DNA of 64,000 bases. It comes from Magicicada septendecula (taxonomy: Eukaryota > Arthropoda > Insecta > Hemiptera > Cicadidae). The position numbers and the translations under genes were made by a program. The stretch spans positions 377,556,910-377,620,909 of the forward strand of contig CM068372.1 of NCBI GenBank assembly GCA_034769895.1. The letters are read 5' to 3'. The notes beneath the pieces were generated by a model that saw only the letters and a program-made list of their open reading frames with translations, ran no database searches and was not told where the DNA came from. Positions 34,176 to 44,650 of this stretch are shown piece after piece. Numbering within the stretch: position 1 is the stretch's first letter; each line of letters begins with the position of its first letter.

Positions 34176-34733
34176 GACACTATAAAGATGCGCGGCAAAA
34201 ACAATGATTTAATTAATAAAATATTTATATTAAATAATTTTTGAAATTTTACTGTTATTTTAAGGAATCAAAACATCTTAAAAGTTATAAATATATTAAA
34301 TATTTTTAACAGTCTAATTCGTACCACTGCAGCTGTCATAATTCCTAAACTGTATTACAATAATACAATAATACAAATAATATGTGTGAGTTTTTTTAAA
34401 TAGATCTGATAAAATTTTTCCTGTTTTGATAATGTTCATACTTTTTGAAAAAATCGCGATTTAACATTTTCGAAAGTTGAAAATGATCCATTGTACCCTT
34501 AACCCTATGTTTAAAAAACCTAATTTTTTGATAAATTGTATTCAGTGTACTGTCAGTTTGCAGCCAGATCATTCAATGGTAACTTACATACCGTTTAGTT
34601 CCAAACATCGTGTCGTGATTGCTGTAGTACATTTGGTTGTGCCTTATCTTTGTTCTAGTGTTGTCTGCGTAATTCAGTAAAAATAGTTCGATATGGCACC
34701 ACGTACAATTAACAATTTTTTTATTTTATCCAG
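34176..34733. other. hAT intron remainder
   Basis: AT-rich sequence without a recognised element, ending in the acceptor TTATTTTATCCAG at 34733. Confidence 0.5.
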
Positions 34734-35474
34734 ACACACAGACACAAAGGGAATTAACAGATACCAGTCAATTTTCAGTATGTACCCCAAGTAAGGCAAA
34801 AAAGGCTGCTTCATCTTCATTACATACATTTGTTGTGAAAACTACATCACAAGAAAAAGATTTATTAGATCTCCAAGTAGCTCGATTGGTTTATGCTACC
34901 AATATGGCATTTCGCAGTGTTGAACATCCACAGTTTATTCAATTAATGAAGCAACTGGGTCCCGGTTATAATCCTCCGAGTAGAAGAGAAATTGGAGGTA
35001 CTTTGTTGGATACAATTTATATGGAAGAAAAACGCAAGTGCTCAGAAATGTTACAAAATAAAATTGTTTGTGCAGGGATTGATGGTTGGTCAAATGTCCA
35101 CAATGAACCAATTGTGTGTGTTACTGTAACAACTGCAACAGGTGATACATATTTGGTAGACACAGTTGATACCTCAGGAAATTCACACACATCTGAATAC
35201 TTGGCAGAGATTGCATGTAACAGCATCAAGAAATGTGAAGAAGAACTAAAGTGTTATGTGAATTCAGTTGCGACTGATAATGCTAATAATGTTGCAAAAA
35301 TGCGACAATTATTAGAAAATCATGATGACTTAAATGTAATAACATATGGTTGTTCTGCACACGTTTTGAATCTCCTTGCAAAAGACTGTCAATTTTCAAA
35401 TATCAAGGAACATGTTCTTGTTATTGTTAAGTATTTTCGAAACAACCATTTTGCAAATACTCTCTATAGACAAT
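34734..35474 (+). CDS. hAT transposase exon 2, first part (DUF659 region)
   Basis: The exon follows an AG at 34732-34733 and is in frame with exon 1. It runs open for about 247 codons to the LTR insertion. Residues include GPGYNPPSRREIGGTLLDTI and AGIDGWSNVHNEPIVCVTV, the DUF659 region (RNase H-like fold of BED/hAT transposases, where D and W are typical), then VATDNANNV and YGCSAHVLNLLAKD. The GCSAH(V/T)LNL box carries a conserved C and H. The frame is interrupted at CAAT 35471-35474 by element D and resumes at 42750. Confidence 0.8.
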
Positions 35475-36589
35475 TGTAACGGGCCAAATTTATGGGTTAT
35501 TTTATTTTATTGCATTTTTTGGGGATTTATAAAAATATGTGTGAAGTCTAATTTCAACGGTGACCAGACCACGTGTTGAATTGTCAGAACAGTTTCTAAC
35601 AAAGGCGACGTAATATCACGTTGTGCAATCGGTAACCAAGAATTCACCCAGCCTTCATTTCCAAAAATTTTGTAAGAGTGTGACAGCACGCCCATACGCA
35701 TTACACAACCAGGCGCGCGGACCCATGCGGTAGGGAACCGCAAAGATGGCCAAGTGAATAATTTCTGTTCGCCTCCTTTACTAAGGTGACGGATATAAAA
35801 TTTTAAGTCACGCCTATCTTGTGACGTCAGCCAGTGCCTAACAAATATCCGAATACGAAAGACGCACCAACAACAGCATGAGTTAGATAGGACTTATAAA
35901 CGGCGAATAACTACAAGGCATTGGTTTCCACCAAAACGACGTAAGCGAGTTGGCCACGAACTTATAGCCGTTCTGCGCAGTCGGACGTAGACCGTACAAC
36001 CCCACGGGGTTATTTTTTTCAAAATTTTAAAAATGTACCTTTAAAAGTGAACTAACAGTTTTAAACAAGTGGCAGTGATGTGAGTCAAAGGAAGGACACC
36101 AACTCGTATAATATTCGCGGGACGTCAATGAAGTTGGACATAAAATAAATCAAGGTTGCGTGGACGCCTCGTGCCGGCTTGGGGTATATGTTTCAATTTG
36201 TAATAATGGGGTACATAATTTAATAACGGGGATTTTTAAATAAGAATGTGAGAGAGAATGAGCAGACTGGGCTATCTTTATAATTATAAGCAATATAATT
36301 TAATTATGAACATATAAGATGTAGGGAAAAAATATATGAAAATTTTAACGTAATTTGAAATTTTTATTGGAAAAAGAATAGTACAATCTGTTTTAATAAT
36401 TACTTAATAAAAAATGTGAATTCTCTTAAAAAAAAATGCGTATAGTACATTATTATGAAAAACCTGTAACACATGTTTGTATCTTACGTTCGTACGAGAA
36501 GAATCCTGGACCCAGATAAAAGAAACTTTGCAGGTAGGTGGAAGGAAAATTTATGTTCTTATATATTTAAAAGTGATATAAACGTCACA
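35475..36589 (+). repeat. 5' LTR of element D
   Basis: 1115 bp, TG...CA. It contains AAAGATGGCC (about 35743-35752) and, near the end, GAGAAGAATCCTGGACCC. It differs from the 3' LTR by a handful of substitutions and by lacking a 10-bp duplication (ACCAGCCGGT). Confidence 0.9.
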
Positions 36590-36590
36590 A

Positions 36591-36608
36591 TGGCGCCCGA
36601 ACAGGGAC
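36591..36608 (+). other. Primer binding site, tRNA-Lys type
   Basis: TGGCGCCCGAACAGGGAC, one base after the LTR, is complementary to a lysine tRNA 3' end. The same primer type is used by many retroelements, including lentiviruses; it says nothing about viral origin. Confidence 0.85.
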
Positions 36609-36789
36609 AGTTTTTATGAATTAAAAAATTAAGTAAAAACCGCACCTACAAAAAAGATACAAACGTGTGTTTGAGGTTAGCGTAATAAAATAAAAGTGCG
36701 CCATTTACGCAAAATTGACATGAAATAGAAAGAATATTACAAAAAATCAAATTAATTAAAGTATTCTAGTATCAAGTATAAAATAAGAA

Positions 36790-37959
36790 ATGGCAGATAA
36801 CAATGAAGTCAGCTTCTCTGACAGTCAGACCGAGAGTCAAATAAATGCCGACTCCGGTATTCAAACAGAATCAATGTCAATAAATGAGCATAATGTAGAA
36901 GTATCTGTAATTAGTACGCCGGGAGCGATCTCAACTCCCGTAATGAGTAAAACAAAAGAAAAAGAAAAAGAGATGTCCATGAGTGACTTATTTAACCTCT
37001 TAAGTAAACGCTTTGATAGTAACGAAATAATTTTAAATGAGATGAAAAGTGATTTTAACAATAAATTAGATGAACAGAGAATAAAATGTGAACAACAGAA
37101 TATTCAGTTGCAGCAGACTATTAGTGTAAAATTTGATGATTTAATAAATGATGTACAAGAAAAGAATAAATGTTTAGAAAATACCAATGAGATAAAAAGA
37201 AGTAATTTGAATAAAGTAGAACAGAGTAAGAGTAATACAAATGAAAATAGTATTGACATGTGTGAAAATGTTGTATTAGATGAAGAGGTAACAAATGAAA
37301 ATAGTATTGAGAATAGTAATGTAATTGAAAATGTAGTATCAGAGAGTGATACGGTGAAAATAAATAAGGAGAGTACTGATGAGTTTGTAGAATGTGATAA
37401 TGAACTGTTAATGTGTGTTTATGAGTTAGAGAGAGAGTGGAAAGATAGTATAGTGGTAGAATGGGGGCAGAGGGTAAGTTTTTTACGAGGTAGAATGGGG
37501 GGTGAAGAAAGATCTTCACGTATATATTGTGTAGACAAGTGTGCTACAAATAATTGTTTTTTGAAGTTTTTTGTTGTTCCTGGAGAAGTCAGGAAAGGTT
37601 TAATTGAAGTAGTACCCTCTGTGTGGAATGATTTTATAAGTATGAGATGGTGTTATGTTGAGAGAGAGATAGAAGTATATGAATTAAAGAAAAATTATGG
37701 TGAGTTGAAAGAAATATGGGAAGTGTATTTAAATAAGAATGATTTAATTTATAATACAAAAGTAACTGACCCGATATTGGAAAAATTTACTAATGGAGAC
37801 TTAACAGATATACTTAATGTTGACTTGTTTTATGATTATTTTGATAAAACGGACGAATTTGATTTTTGTGGTTATGACACACAAAGTAACCATTTGTGCG
37901 TCAATAAAACTGAAAAGTGCCATATAAAACAAAGACTAATCTTTGACGATGGAGGCTAA
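36790..37959 (+). CDS. Unrecognised 389-residue protein of element D
   Basis: I do not recognise the family. The start ATG at 36790 lies 181 bases after the primer site, where gag would be. The N-terminal 60 residues are polar and serine/threonine-rich; about residues 60-150 look like a coiled coil (MSDLFNLLSKRFDSNEIILN and following). An acidic, asparagine-rich spacer leads into a core conserved with element E: ECDNELLMCVYELEREWKDS, VEWGQRVSF, VVPSVWND, MRWCYVEREIEVYELKK. It ends RLIFDDGG. There is no zinc knuckle, protease or transmembrane segment. The position and coiled coil suggest a Gag-like or packaging role, but that is inference. The frame is intact, and its conservation with E implies selection. 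Confidence 0.7.
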   Translation: MADNNEVSFSDSQTESQINADSGIQTESMSINEHNVEVSVISTPGAISTPVMSKTKEKEKEMSMSDLFNLLSKRFDSNEIILNEMKSDFNNKLDEQRIKCEQQNIQLQQTISVKFDDLINDVQEKNKCLENTNEIKRSNLNKVEQSKSNTNENSIDMCENVVLDEEVTNENSIENSNVIENVVSESDTVKINKESTDEFVECDNELLMCVYELEREWKDSIVVEWGQRVSFLRGRMGGEERSSRIYCVDKCATNNCFLKFFVVPGEVRKGLIEVVPSVWNDFISMRWCYVEREIEVYELKKNYGELKEIWEVYLNKNDLIYNTKVTDPILEKFTNGDLTDILNVDLFYDYFDKTDEFDFCGYDTQSNHLCVNKTEKCHIKQRLIFDDGG

Positions 37960-38944
37960 ACTATAAACAATTAATGGACAATTATAAATATTTTTGTTTT
38001 ATGGTTTTTGACCTGGCAGACTTGGACAATGAAGTGTGAAAAAATGGAACAGTTAAGGACAAAAGTTTGTAAATAATTGTAGTGAATTTATTTGTGTGTA
38101 TTGTAGAATGTTGAATAAACAATGTGTATGCAGGTAATTGTTGAAATAATAATATTAATATTTGCAATTTAAAGAAATAACCGAATTAATTTTGAAGACA
38201 GTAATTAACGAATTGCAACTGTTCTGGTAGCAATGAAATTTGTATTTTTAGTAATTAATTTAATTAAAATAATCTGAGATGTTTTAAATATTTTTGATTA
38301 ATTCAAAGATGATATAATTAAATTTTCTAATGAATTTAAATTATTTTACGAGAGATGTATTTGGTAATAAATTGTTAAATTGTTTGATTTGAAATAACTT
38401 TTTGTTAAATGTTTCAGAGGTTATGTGAAAGTATTGGTGTATGGTGTATATATTTTGTGTATGTTAGTCTAAATGGACTGTAAGTATAAAAATTTTATAG
38501 TACGAATCAAGTATAATAAAAATGTTTACAGGTGTAACTCAGATGAAAAGATTTTAATTCAATAATGAGATGATTTTAAATAATTGTGTTAAATAAGAAT
38601 GATAATTAAAAAATTTAATAATAACTGAAAGGTAATATAAAATAAATAATAAATTTGAAAATTTTAAGGTGATGAATGGGTTGAATGATTAATGATTGAT
38701 GAGAAGGTTATATTAGAATATTGTATATAAAATTTTTATTATGTAGTTATTAAGGCGCTATTGCTGGGGTGGCCTGTGCCCCAGTAGATAGTGGAATGGG
38801 TTGGGGGTAACAGAGAGTGTTACCTCCATCGGAGGCCAACAGGGCGAAAATGTGCGGCACACCTTTTTGTACAATTGTACCATGATAGACGCCCGTGCCG
38901 TACATAACAATGATGATGTAGAACAGGCACTGAAATGAAGTTAG
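37960..38944 (+). other. Element D non-coding spacer with hairpins
   Basis: AT-rich to about 38750. Then CTATTGCTGGGG pairs with CCCCAGTAGATAG (about 38758-38794) and GGTAAC pairs with GTTACC (about 38806-38825). No ORF. Confidence 0.45.
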
Positions 38945-39330
38945 ATTTCCCCAACTTTTCGGGCGATTACTGCCTTACCAGCACTAATCGTGGCTTTGGC
39001 TAGCGGTCAGCTATGGCCATATCAAGTCCCTTGACCATAGCTGACTTGAAATTGGTTTATAATAGAAATTAATAGGGGGGTGAGACTAGGGGAAATCCAG
39101 GCACTATGGAACAGCGGCTGCCACTCTGTCCGCGTGGGGACAGCATAGCCAGGTGGTAGACCCGTCTTAAGGGCTTTTCAATATATAACAAGGATATGTC
39201 GATATCCACAGTCTTTAAAATGTCAAGCCGAAGCAAAGACACGGAGATGTCCAATTCCTCCAACTATGCAGTCTTTGTGAAAGCGAATGGGCGCTACAGT
39301 CCAACACAAATTACAATAGTGTGTGTGGAC
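38945..39330 (+). ncRNA. Covarying structured RNA block, element D
   Basis: CGATTA (38964-38969) pairs with TAATCG (38985-38990) where copies A and C have CGGTCA/TGACCG. TCAGCTATGG pairs with CCATAGCTGA (about 39007-39044), CTGTCC with GGGACAG (about 39126-39143), and GGATAT (39192-39197) with ATATCC (39202-39207). The conserved tail TTTGTGAAAGCGAATGGG and CTACAGTCCAACA closes the block. Confidence 0.6.
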
Positions 39331-41271
39331 GGGAGTAATTCAAAAATTTACCTGTTTAAATTTTGTAAATTCAAAATGGTAACTAAATTTTGCTCTAATA
39401 AAAATGCTTGTATTCCGCTTAAATAAATAGGTGCTCATACATTCAGTATAGTGTGTTCATTCTATATTTTTTAAATGTATTATTTTATTGTAGTAGGTTA
39501 GATATAAGAATTGATAAAAAGTATGTGTTTTATATAATTTGTGTATTTTTGAATCTAAGTAAATAACTAAACCAACTGGCAGGCGGTTTGCATAGTACCA
39601 GGGTCAGAAAAAGGGGAAATAATGATGGTAGATGTAAGGATTGATAACCATATGTATTTCATAGAATGTGTATAATTTTGAAATGTTTTCACCTTGCTGA
39701 GGAATGTCAGCTGATCAGTAATAAAATGTCACTGTTAAATTGTTTATTGATGATCAAGGTAACTAATGTTAAATATAATGTTTTAATATGTTAAAGATCT
39801 TGTTTCAAAGGATGAGAAAAGTAATTTAATGTAGTGAAGATTTTAAATGATTTGTAAAATAATAAGAGACAGATTCTGGGTGATGAATATTTTATTGGGA
39901 CATATAGATCAGTCCAAGTTAAAGTTAGTAGTAGCAGAGAGAATAATATTGTTTTGAGTTAATGTAATGTTGTTGTGAGTTAATGTTATAGAATTGGAGA
40001 AGTATTGATGCTGACACAGTAGATATGGGAAATATATGTAGAGTATTGAGTGATATATTGATGTTTATAATTGATGATGTTATTTTGTTGTAGTTGAAGT
40101 GAGGTAATAAAATTGAGATTTGGGGATGGCAATTTTGTAAGAGGGGATAGTGTAATGTGGGAGTCCGCAACAAAAGGGTTGGGACGGGAAGGGACCGTTT
40201 GGCGCCGGAAAGGGTTACCTTAGGTAGAATCCAGGAACCAACATAAGGGAATGAGCTTTGGGGGGGGGGGACACATATCCTAAGTACAAAGGGTCAGAGA
40301 ATATTTTTTTTTATATATCGAAAGAATGATGTAGATTGAGTTTATTAGTAAGTTGGGGTCAGAGATTGTTTGATAGATATTTTGATAGAGATGGGTGTCC
40401 TGATAGTTACAGTTGTTAGTGAGTATTAGAGTCAAAGTGAGAAAGATTATATATGAATACATGCAAAGTGGCAGATCAAGTTAGTATAAATAATTAGATC
40501 ACCCAAAGTAAAGGAAAGTGAGAATAATAAAGAAAGAGATTTATAATAAAAATATAAAATTTGATTGAAACCAGTGACAAAATTTTGATAGAGTTTGATA
40601 ATGTAAAGTTATCAAGTGTTTATTTTGAATAATTTAAATATCAATTTGAGTGTTATTTATAATAATATTTTGTTCTTTTAAATGTTTTATTTTATTATGT
40701 TTTTGTGTTTCAAGATAGAATTTTACAGATATTTAATGTATTTTCAGATAGAACTTGTGTATAAAGTATGTAGGTCAAGGTTCTTGATTTGACCCAGTTT
40801 TTGATCAGCTGATAGGTGAGATTATATACTAGAGACGTTTAGCAAGGAAATAAAGCCAATTTTGTTTTTAATTTTGTTTTTCTTTGAATTTAAAATTTTT
40901 TGGGGGGGAATTTTTTTGAAAAAAAAAAAATTATTGATTTTGCGCCTGCCATGTAATTGATAGTTTGGAACGCTGATTGTTTTATTGTTTGTGTACTAAC
41001 TGTGTTTATTATTATTGAATTATTTTATTGAATTGTATGGTTAGCCGCTAGGTGTAATCACATGTTAGGTTAAGGATGTTCCTATTTTTGAGAAAGGTTC
41101 AATTGATTTATTTTTTAAATAACAAAAAACTAATGAAGAGAATTATTCAGTATAGATGCAGAATTTGTGTTTTGATTTTCAAGGAAAACAGCTAATGATT
41201 TTTTCGCTTAATAAATTTTTAAAGAATATTTTAATTTTATAATATGTAGAATAGGTGTGTGTGTGTGTGTG
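39331..41271 (+). other. Element D non-coding interior
   Basis: AT-rich, no ORF. At 40140-40285 is a block (GTGGGAGTCCGCAACA, GGCGCCGGAAAGGGTTACCT, AAGGGAATGAGCTTTGG) conserved with copy B and element E. A (GT)n tract lies at about 41256-41271. Confidence 0.5.
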
Positions 41272-41620
41272 AGCCCAGTATCTGCTAAAGGCAGCCCAGT
41301 TTGCATATAAGGGGAAACATATCGGTTGAGGATCTGGCATGATCTAAGCCAGGGAGTTGGATTTTTTGGGGTAGCATGATAGAAGGTGAGGTGCGCTGTG
41401 GTGCGTGTCTGTTCGATTTTTCGGTGTTGGGATCTCGCACAGAGAAGTCCAGTGATCTCGTTCAGATGCGTCCATAGTCGCCGAGCCAGGGGGGTCGTTT
41501 ACCCATGAAGTGTAAGAACAAAAGGGGGTTGTTGGCACCAGTTCCTCACCGGTCCTCTTAGGGGTTTTTATCAATGAGATTTCTTCTGTTTTGACAGAAG
41601 ACCTCTCATTGAGGGGGTAT
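41272..41620 (+). promoter_or_regulatory. Polypurine-proximal block and tract, element D
   Basis: The shared 3' block (GGTTGAGGATCTGGC, GGTGTTGGGATCTCG, AAGTCCAGTGATCTCG) ends in a hairpin at 41572-41611: CAATGAGA/TCTCATTG with inner stem CTTCTG/CAGAAG, which differs by paired changes from copy A. The tract GAGGGGGTAT (41611-41620) primes plus-strand synthesis. Confidence 0.65.
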
Positions 41621-42745
41621 TGTAACGGGCCAAATTTATGGGTTATTTTATTTTATTGCATTTTTGGGGGATTTACAAAAATATGTGTGAAGTCTAATTT
41701 CAACGGTGACCAGACCACGTGTTGAATTGTCAGAACAGTTTCTAACAAAGGCGACGTAATATCACGTTGTGCAATCGGTAACCAAGAATTCACCCAGCCT
41801 TCATTTCCACAAATTTTGTAAGAGTGTGACAGCACGCCCATACGCATTACACAACCAGGCGCGCGGACCCATGCGGTAGGGAACCGCAAAGATGGCCAAG
41901 TGAATAATTTCTGTTCGCCTCCTTTACTAAGGTGACGGATATAAAATTTTAAGTCACGCCTATCTTGTGACGTCAGCCAGTGCCTAACAAATATCCGAAT
42001 ACAAAAGACGCACCAACAACAGCATGAGTTAGATAGGACTTATAAACGGCGAATAACTACAAGGCATTGGTTTCCACCAAAACGACGTAAGCGAGTTGGC
42101 CACGAACTTATAGCCGTTCTGCGCAGTCGGACGTAGACCGTACCAGCCGGTACAACCCCACGGGGTTATTTTTTTCAAAATTTTAAAAATGTACCTTTAA
42201 AAGTGAACTAACAGTTTTAAACAAGTGGCAGTGATGTGAGTCAAAGGAAGGACATCAACTCGTATAATATTCGCGGGACGTCAATGAAGTTGGACATAAA
42301 ATAAATCAAGGTTGCGTGGACGCCTCGTGCCGGCTTGGGGTATATGTTTCAATTTGTAATAATGGGGTACATAATTTAATAACGGGGATTTTTAAATAAG
42401 AATGTGAGAGAGAATGAGCAGACTGGGCTATCTTTATAATTATAAGCAATATAATTTAATTATGAACATATAAGATGTAGGGAAAAAATATATGAAAATT
42501 TTAACGTAATTTGAAATTTTCATTGGAAAAAGAATAGTACAATCTGTTTTAATAATTACTTAATAAAAAATGTGAATTCTCTTAAAAAAAAATGCGTATA
42601 GTACATTATTATGAAAAACCCGTAACACATGTTTGTATCTTACGTTCGTACGAGAAGAATCCTGGACCCAGATAAAAGAAACTTTGCAGGTAGGTGGAAG
42701 GAAAATTTATGTTCTTATATATTTAAAAGTGATATAAACGTCACA
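41621..42745 (+). repeat. 3' LTR of element D
   Basis: 1125 bp, the same ends as the 5' LTR, with an extra 10 bp (ACCAGCCGGT) at about 42142-42151 that looks like a local duplication. Confidence 0.9.
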
Positions 42746-42749
42746 CAAT

Positions 42750-43542
42750 CAGATACTCCAAACCTTATTATGCCAGCTAACACTCGGAATAGTTTAGTGG
42801 ATTGTTTGCAGGCTTATATCAAAGGCTGGTCTGTGCTTTTTAAAATCTGTGAAGACCATCGAGTAAAATTGATGATAACGTGCAAAGCAAAGTCGCCAAT
42901 GTTATGTTAAAAAGAAATGTGGAAGATATGATATAATTAAAGCCTATTAGTGTAACACTTGATAAAGTACAACGCAATGAATGTCCTATCGCCCATTCTG
43001 TGTATTTGTGGAAACAACTTAAAAAAGAATTCTGGGATGCTACACAAGATGAAACCATCAGACAAAAATTTATCAACAGGTACAACATGGCATTAACTCC
43101 AGTTCATTTTCTTGCATACATAATTGATCCAAAACAGATTATTAATACTGAACCCCACTTACAACTAACTGAAAATGAGAAGAAAATTGTGCTGGATTTT
43201 GCATGTTCGAAGAATGCATCAGCTTATCTTCTCCCATTGATAATCAAATTTCAAGCCAAAGCTTCTCCATTCATGGAATCATTTTTTCACGAATCTGTGG
43301 TGACTGAAGTTTCTGCACATGAATGGTGGAAAAGCCAAAAAGAAGCGATTGACGCTGTTAATACCAACGTATTTTCTATCATTGAACAACTGCTGACTGC
43401 TCAAGCGTCATCTGCGAGTGTGGAAAGAATTTTTTCTTCTTTTGGTTTAGTACATTCCAAGCTTAGAAACAAACTGGGAACGGAAAAAGCCTCGAGACTC
43501 GAGTTTTTATTTAAAATGTTTAATAGTAGTGCCAATCCTTAG
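42750..43542 (+). pseudogene. hAT transposase exon 2, C-terminal part (damaged)
   Basis: This continues the frame broken at 35474. The early segment reads NTRNSLVDCLQAYIKGWSVL; relatives normally have TRWNS, so one tryptophan codon seems lost. A one-base shift lies near 42866 and an in-frame TAA at 42934-42936. From about 42937 the frame is open to TAG 43540-43542, including MALTPVHFLAYIIDP and the hATC dimerisation motif SSASVERIFSSFGLVHSKLR. Damage outside the LTR insertion shows the transposase was already decaying or has decayed since. Confidence 0.8.
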
Positions 43543-43774
43543 CCATGTTAGCATTTTATGAAAACTTAAATTCATATATATAAGGTGCAGATAGCCACAT
43601 GCATATTTTTGTTTTTTTTTATATGTTATGTTGTGTTTCACATTAAAGTTGTACAAAAAGTAGTTGTGTTTCAATGTACAAATAAAAATTCTAATAAAAC
43701 AATGAGGATTGAATTAACTGGTTTAAACCAAAAAACCAGGTTTTTTTGGTTTTTATAAAAAAAACCTGGTTTTT

Positions 43775-43785
43775 TGCCAACCCTG
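43775..43785 (-). repeat. hAT right terminal inverted repeat
   Basis: TGCCAACCCTG, the exact complement of the left end, followed by the duplicated CCAAGAAA. Confidence 0.85.
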
Positions 43786-43793
43786 CCAAGAAA

Positions 43794-44120
43794 TAAGCTC
43801 ATCAGACTTAACATCCCGTTACCGTCCATTTATTGTTATATCGCCATACACACTTTTGTGTTCAAAATTTTGGGTTTTTTTAACTTATGAATGTTTTTTA
43901 ACACCTTAAGTGCCCAAAATTTCTTATTTCTTTAATAAGTAGAATTAACAACCAATTACTAACATTATTTTATATCTGTGTGCTTTATAAAGTCAATTAT
44001 TTTATAAAATTATTTTACACATGCTTGAATTTGTTTAATCCTATGCAAAATTTTGTCTATAAATATTTTTTAATTCCTTCGTAAATAGCACATGACGTTT
44101 TGTGCAGGAATTGCACATTA
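43794..44120. other. No recognised feature
   Basis: AT-rich DNA between the hAT element and the SINE target site; probably CTF18 intron. Confidence 0.4.
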
Positions 44121-44139
44121 TATACATGTTATCAAATAG

Positions 44140-44402
44140 CCTCCAGGTGGTCTAGTGACTAACGCGGGCGATTGATGCGCTCGTGGTCCCGGGTTCAATT
44201 CCCGGCGGAGGTTCCGTATGGTGTGCACTCAGCGTCGTGAGGCAAAGTGAGTAGGCGCTGAGATAACAGCGCCGCCTCCTGGCTGTGAATACCGCAACTA
44301 GCGGCTGGTGGCGCGTAGTACTTGCCATACACCGTCACACTAACACAAAAAGCAGCGCGGTACGCCTTGGTCTTTTAACGGACTGTTGAGCGGAGGATTT
44401 TT
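44140..44402 (+). mobile_element. tRNA-derived SINE with 19-bp target duplication
   Basis: TATACATGTTATCAAATAG occurs at 44121-44139 and 44403-44421. The insert begins with a tRNA-like head: acceptor CCTCC/GGAGG, an A-box-like GGTCTAGTGACTAACGCG, an anticodon stem with a 7-base loop, and B-box GGTTCAATTCC (about 44194-44204) in a CCCGG/CCCGG T-stem. A unique body of about 185 bp follows and ends in a T-run. The loop would read TGA (serine), but the long serine variable arm is absent, so this is a SINE rather than a working tRNA gene. Pol III would transcribe it from the internal boxes; a LINE would supply movement. Confidence 0.85.
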
Positions 44403-44650
44403 TATACATGTTATCAAATAGTAATTACATCTGCAAATGTTTTTTTTTTTTGCTTTTTATCATTGCATTTCAACATGAAGTACGTTTTACAGACTATATC
44501 TGTATCATCATAGGTTTCTACATGAATTCATTTTCGTATAATTTTTTATAAATAATAATTTTTTTGTGCTTCTTAACTTTGTTGCAGCCTCCTCTCAATG
44601 TAGAGAACTTGCAAATTTTTGCAAACATTATCAATTATAACTGAACTTAC

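Larger units (their letters stand above)
35475..42745 (+). mobile_element. Complete non-autonomous LTR element D
   Basis: LTRs at 35475-36589 and 41621-42745 are about 99% identical, beginning TGTAACGGGCC and ending GTCACA. They are flanked by CAAT on both sides (35471-35474, 42746-42749). A primer site follows the 5' LTR and a polypurine tract precedes the 3' LTR. The 5 kb interior has one ORF (389 codons) and 3.6 kb of non-coding DNA with conserved hairpins. There is no protease, RT or integrase, so it must be mobilised in trans. LTR identity and an intact ORF mark it as recent. Confidence 0.9.
28751..43785 (+). mobile_element. hAT transposon, invaded by several other elements
   Basis: The target duplication CCAAGAAA (28743-28750 and 43786-43793) is 8 bp, the hAT standard. 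The termini are CAGGGTTGGCA (28751) and the complement TGCCAACCCTG ending at 43785. The coding parts are a BED zinc finger exon, a DUF659-type middle and a hAT C-terminal dimerisation domain, all on the plus strand. Its 15 kb length comes from insertions: pogo-like and Gypsy fragments and a Tigger-like 5' end in the intron, and a complete LTR element in exon 2. Removing these leaves a normal element of about 4 kb. Confidence 0.9.

Noticed and set aside
35507-35743. Minus-strand 78-residue ORF in element D's LTR, repeated at 41653-41889
   Set aside because: It appears twice only because LTRs are duplicated, and has no recognisable domain. The LTR role explains the conservation.
36591-36608. 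Primer site identical in type to that of lentiviruses
   Set aside because: It is a tRNA-Lys complement used by many LTR elements. There is no env or viral gene, so this is not evidence of a virus.
44140-44215. Functional tRNA-Ser(TGA) gene
   Set aside because: It has no long variable arm, imperfect acceptor pairing, continues into a SINE body and is flanked by a 19-bp target duplication.
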